From assembly GCF_000154785.2 (NCBI RefSeq), contig NC_015730.1, positions 3,782,001-3,846,000 of the forward strand: a DNA stretch of 64,000 nt, read 5' to 3'. A program made the position numbers and the translations under genes. The notes beneath the pieces were generated by a model, which did no database searches, was not told the DNA's origin, and worked only from the letters and a program-made list of their open reading frames with translations. Each line of letters opens with the position of its first letter. Within the stretch, counting starts at the first letter, position 1. Of this stretch, positions 61,840 through 64,000 are shown in pieces. This DNA is from Roseobacter litoralis Och 149. GTDB lineage: Bacteria; Pseudomonadota; Alphaproteobacteria; Rhodobacterales; Rhodobacteraceae.

Positions 61840-63051
61840 ATGAAACGGTCTTATGGCATGAATCCCCCCTTGGTAGGAAAGGTCGGTGCATCGCATCCGC
61901 ACCCTGACGGGCACGCACCGCTGTGCCTTGCCAACGCGCAACTCGTTTTGACGGATCAGGTTCTGACAGGGCGCATAGTTGTACAGGCTGGTGTGATAAC
62001 TGACATTCTGGAAGGTGACGACGTGCCACCCGGTGCAATCGACTGTCGGGGCGACTATGTGCTGCCCGGCCTGATTGAATTGCATACTGACAACCTTGAG
62101 CGTCATATCGAACCGCGCCCGGAAGTGAACTGGCCGCATTTACCAGCGCTTGTCGCGCATGATGCCGAACTTGCATCAACCGGAATCACGACAGTCTTTG
62201 ACGCCTTGCGCGTAGGGTCCATCCATAACAACAAGGCCAGGTACAAAGCCTATGCCCGCGACCTCGCCACTGAACTATTGGCAGCGCGCGATGCAGGTTA
62301 TTTTCGCATCAGCCATTTCCTGCATCTGCGCGCCGAAACCTGTTCGGACACCTTGCTGGAAGAGATGGCGGAATTTGGCCCCGAGGACCGCGTTGGCATC
62401 GTCAGCCTCATGGATCATACACCCGGGCAGCGCCAGTTCAGAGACCTGCACGCACTCAAAACCTATGTGGCCAAGAAACGCGGCTTGTCAGATGCCGATT
62501 TTGACGAACACGTTGCCAATTTGAAACGATTGCAGCGGCTTTATGGGGCCAAGCATCAGGCCGGTGCTGTGGCAGAGGCAAACCGCTATGGTGCCACGCT
62601 GGCCAGCCACGACGACACCACTGAGGAACAGGTTGAGACATCGCAGAAACTCGGGGCGCATTTCGCCGAATTTCCCACAACGCATGAGGCTGCATTGGCT
62701 TGCCGTGCCTCTGGGCTTGCGGTGATGATGGGCGCACCAAACATCATCCGGGGTATGTCGCATTCAGGGAATGTATCGGCAATGGAACTGGCCAAAGAAG
62801 GTCTTTTGGATATCGTCTCATCGGACTATGTGCCCTCGGCATTGCTGCTATCGGCATTTCGGCTGTCCGACATCTGGAATGACCTGCCACGTGCTGTTTC
62901 CTGTGTGACGGCAAACCCGGCAATGGCGGTCGGGCTCACTGATCGTGGCCGGCTGGCTTTGGGGCTGCGCGGCGACGTGTTGCGCGTGACCCTTGCGGGG
63001 GACGCGCCATTGATCCGGGGCGTTTGGTCTCAGGGCCACCGGGTCAGCTAA
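61840..63051 (+). CDS. phnM: PhnM-like alpha-D-ribose 1-methylphosphonate 5-triphosphate diphosphatase
   Basis: Amidohydrolase-fold phosphonate enzyme of the C-P lyase pathway, releasing diphosphate from the ribosyl-triphosphate intermediate. Metal-site motif LPGLIELHTDNLERHIEPRP, then VFDALRVGSIHN, ASHDDTTEEQV and SDYVPSALLLSAFRL are PhnM hallmarks. The open frame starts at 61687, but homology begins near LCLANAQLVL; ATG 61840 (or 61858) gives about 403 or 397 aa, close to family length. No other phn genes are in the window, so it is a stand-alone copy or the first gene of a cluster interrupted by unrelated genes. Confidence 0.85.
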   Translation: MKRSYGMNPPLVGKVGASHPHPDGHAPLCLANAQLVLTDQVLTGRIVVQAGVITDILEGDDVPPGAIDCRGDYVLPGLIELHTDNLERHIEPRPEVNWPHLPALVAHDAELASTGITTVFDALRVGSIHNNKARYKAYARDLATELLAARDAGYFRISHFLHLRAETCSDTLLEEMAEFGPEDRVGIVSLMDHTPGQRQFRDLHALKTYVAKKRGLSDADFDEHVANLKRLQRLYGAKHQAGAVAEANRYGATLASHDDTTEEQVETSQKLGAHFAEFPTTHEAALACRASGLAVMMGAPNIIRGMSHSGNVSAMELAKEGLLDIVSSDYVPSALLLSAFRLSDIWNDLPRAVSCVTANPAMAVGLTDRGRLALGLRGDVLRVTLAGDAPLIRGVWSQGHRVS

Positions 63052-63263
63052 GCCCCGTTGAGATGGCGTCGTCTGCTCCGCAGGTGGCAAAAGCATGCGC
63101 GGAGGCAACGGCGCGTTGTTCCCAAAAACTTCCGGTGTTTTCTGCCGAACCAAAGACCGGTTCTCGCGTCCGTTTGGTAAATACGCCTGCGGATGGTATT
63201 CTTGCGGTGTTAAATGACCGCTCATTTTGAAAACTACATAAATTTTTTTTGGAGGATAAGGTT

Positions 63264-64000
63264 ATGGACCGCCGCGATGGATGTTCAACTGAACCCCTGA
63301 GTTTTGAACGTATTCCCGAAATGGAAGACAAATGGCGCAAGGAAATCACCGCCATGACCGTCGAATTACAGGACAAGCGAAAGTCGATCCAGAACGATGA
63401 AATTCTGCGCGGTGTCCATCCCAAGTCTCATGGCTGCCTCGATGCGGAGTTTACGGTGAACTGCGATATCAGCGCTGAGTTGCAGGTCGGGCTTTTTGCG
63501 CATCCGGGCAAGTGCTTTCAGGCAAAGATAAGATATTCGAACGCAGATGTTCTGAAGCGCGCTGATCTCGAGAAAGGCCACGATCCGACTGGTGCCAGAT
63601 TACTGAAACATGGCAGCCGCGGCATGGCGATCAAGGTTCTTGATGTTGGCGAGCCCGTTCTTTTAGACGATGGTTGTGCTCAAAATCAGGACTTCTTGAT
63701 GGTGAACTCACCAGAATTTGCGTTTCGCAATGTCCGGGATTATCGGCGCCTGACGCAAGCCCTCTGCGCCTCTGCGGATGGTGCAGACCCGCTTCTTTTC
63801 TTTCTGCCCGGCGAACTGCTGAAAAGGGGCATGATGGACATGTCTGGCAATCTGTTGCCCGCACCCGCAAACGAGCCGCAGCAAAATGCCAGATTGCGCG
63901 CGCTTTTCGAAACGAACAGCGACTTCTTTGCGGAGTTTGCCGAAGAGGACATGCAGGGCGTGATCAGCGCTGCTGCCGTTGTTGGGGAAATACAGGCGAC
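63264..64000 (+). CDS. Catalase-family protein, 3' end outside window
   Basis: At least 245 codons from ATG 63264 with GGAGG at 63251; the frame is still open at the window end. The product has catalase-like superfamily features: HPKSHGCLDAEFTVNCDIS (the segment with the distal His), KIRYSNADVLKRADLEKGHD, a GSRGMAIKVLDV core and DFLMVNSPEFAFRNVRDY. This resembles the small catalase-related haem proteins rather than a full KatE. It follows phnM by 212 bases and is probably a separate unit. The haem-ligand Tyr would lie beyond the window. Confidence 0.78.
   Translation, partial: MDRRDGCSTEPLSFERIPEMEDKWRKEITAMTVELQDKRKSIQNDEILRGVHPKSHGCLDAEFTVNCDISAELQVGLFAHPGKCFQAKIRYSNADVLKRADLEKGHDPTGARLLKHGSRGMAIKVLDVGEPVLLDDGCAQNQDFLMVNSPEFAFRNVRDYRRLTQALCASADGADPLLFFLPGELLKRGMMDMSGNLLPAPANEPQQNARLRALFETNSDFFAEFAEEDMQGVISAAAVVGEIQA

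Overview
The window looks like chromosome from a marine Rhodobacteraceae (Roseobacter-group) alphaproteobacterium. The evidence is a moderately high GC content, tightly overlapping operons (ATGA/GTGA junctions), a XoxF-type methanol dehydrogenase locus with SoxYZ-like carriers, a hemP/imelysin iron locus, and two copies of a TGA-N9-TCA site of the kind described as the Rhodobacterales iron-rhodo box. I see no rRNA, tRNA, CRISPR array, insertion sequence or prophage. The two terminal genes run off the window, so the window start and end are not gene boundaries.

Layout. (1) 1-7.9 kb: the 3' end of an extracellular contractile injection system (eCIS) cluster: tape measure protein, Afp15-like AAA+ ATPase, and a large envelope protein with a peptidoglycan-binding-like N-terminus, a degenerate GH18-like region and C-terminal membrane helices. 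(2) 8.1-12.1 kb: a TroABCD/MntABCD-type Mn/Zn ABC importer behind a double-palindrome promoter; one permease carries a DtxR/MntR-like tail. (3) 12.4-22.5 kb: iron. It holds a ferric-iron ABC binding protein and permease, hemP, two imelysin-family proteins, a di-haem thiol oxidoreductase (DUF1111), DUF1513, a Dps ferritin and small hypothetical proteins. Sites resembling iron-rhodo boxes (uptake) and an Irr ICE box (storage) lie in front of the expected genes.

(4) 22.6-40.9 kb: lanthanide-type methanol/formaldehyde oxidation. XoxF, its cytochrome XoxG, XoxJ, a second cytochrome c, glutathione-dependent formaldehyde dehydrogenase and S-formylglutathione hydrolase form one minus-strand run. Around them are two SoxYZ-like carriers, a Cys-rich rhodanese-like protein, a metallo-beta-lactamase-fold quinoprotein relay protein, beta-propeller proteins, and a seven-gene operon. 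That operon joins a PQQ-associated type I binding protein and YVTN propeller to an unusual SsuABC/NMT1-like transporter and a tiny acidic PepSY-like secreted protein. I consider it the best candidate for an undescribed system, possibly lanthanide/lanthanophore or quinone-cofactor uptake. (5) 40.9-45.1 kb: an operon encoding a LuxR-type response regulator, a FIST-domain sensor and a hybrid histidine kinase, likely controlling the methanol genes. (6) 45.3-51.2 kb: a MoxR/DUF58/VWA/TPR/BatD-like maturation operon of the mxaRSACKL type, but with no mxaFI in view.

(7) 51.3-55.5 kb: a DUF2927-like protein and a 978-residue RTX calcium-binding protein. (8) 55.5-61.2 kb: a ribose-type sugar ABC transporter with an SMP-30/gluconolactonase. 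(9) 61.8-64 kb: a solitary phnM-like gene and the start of a catalase-like gene. Within operons, strong intercistronic hairpins follow xoxF and the sugar-binding protein gene, where they may help keep those proteins in excess over their operon partners.
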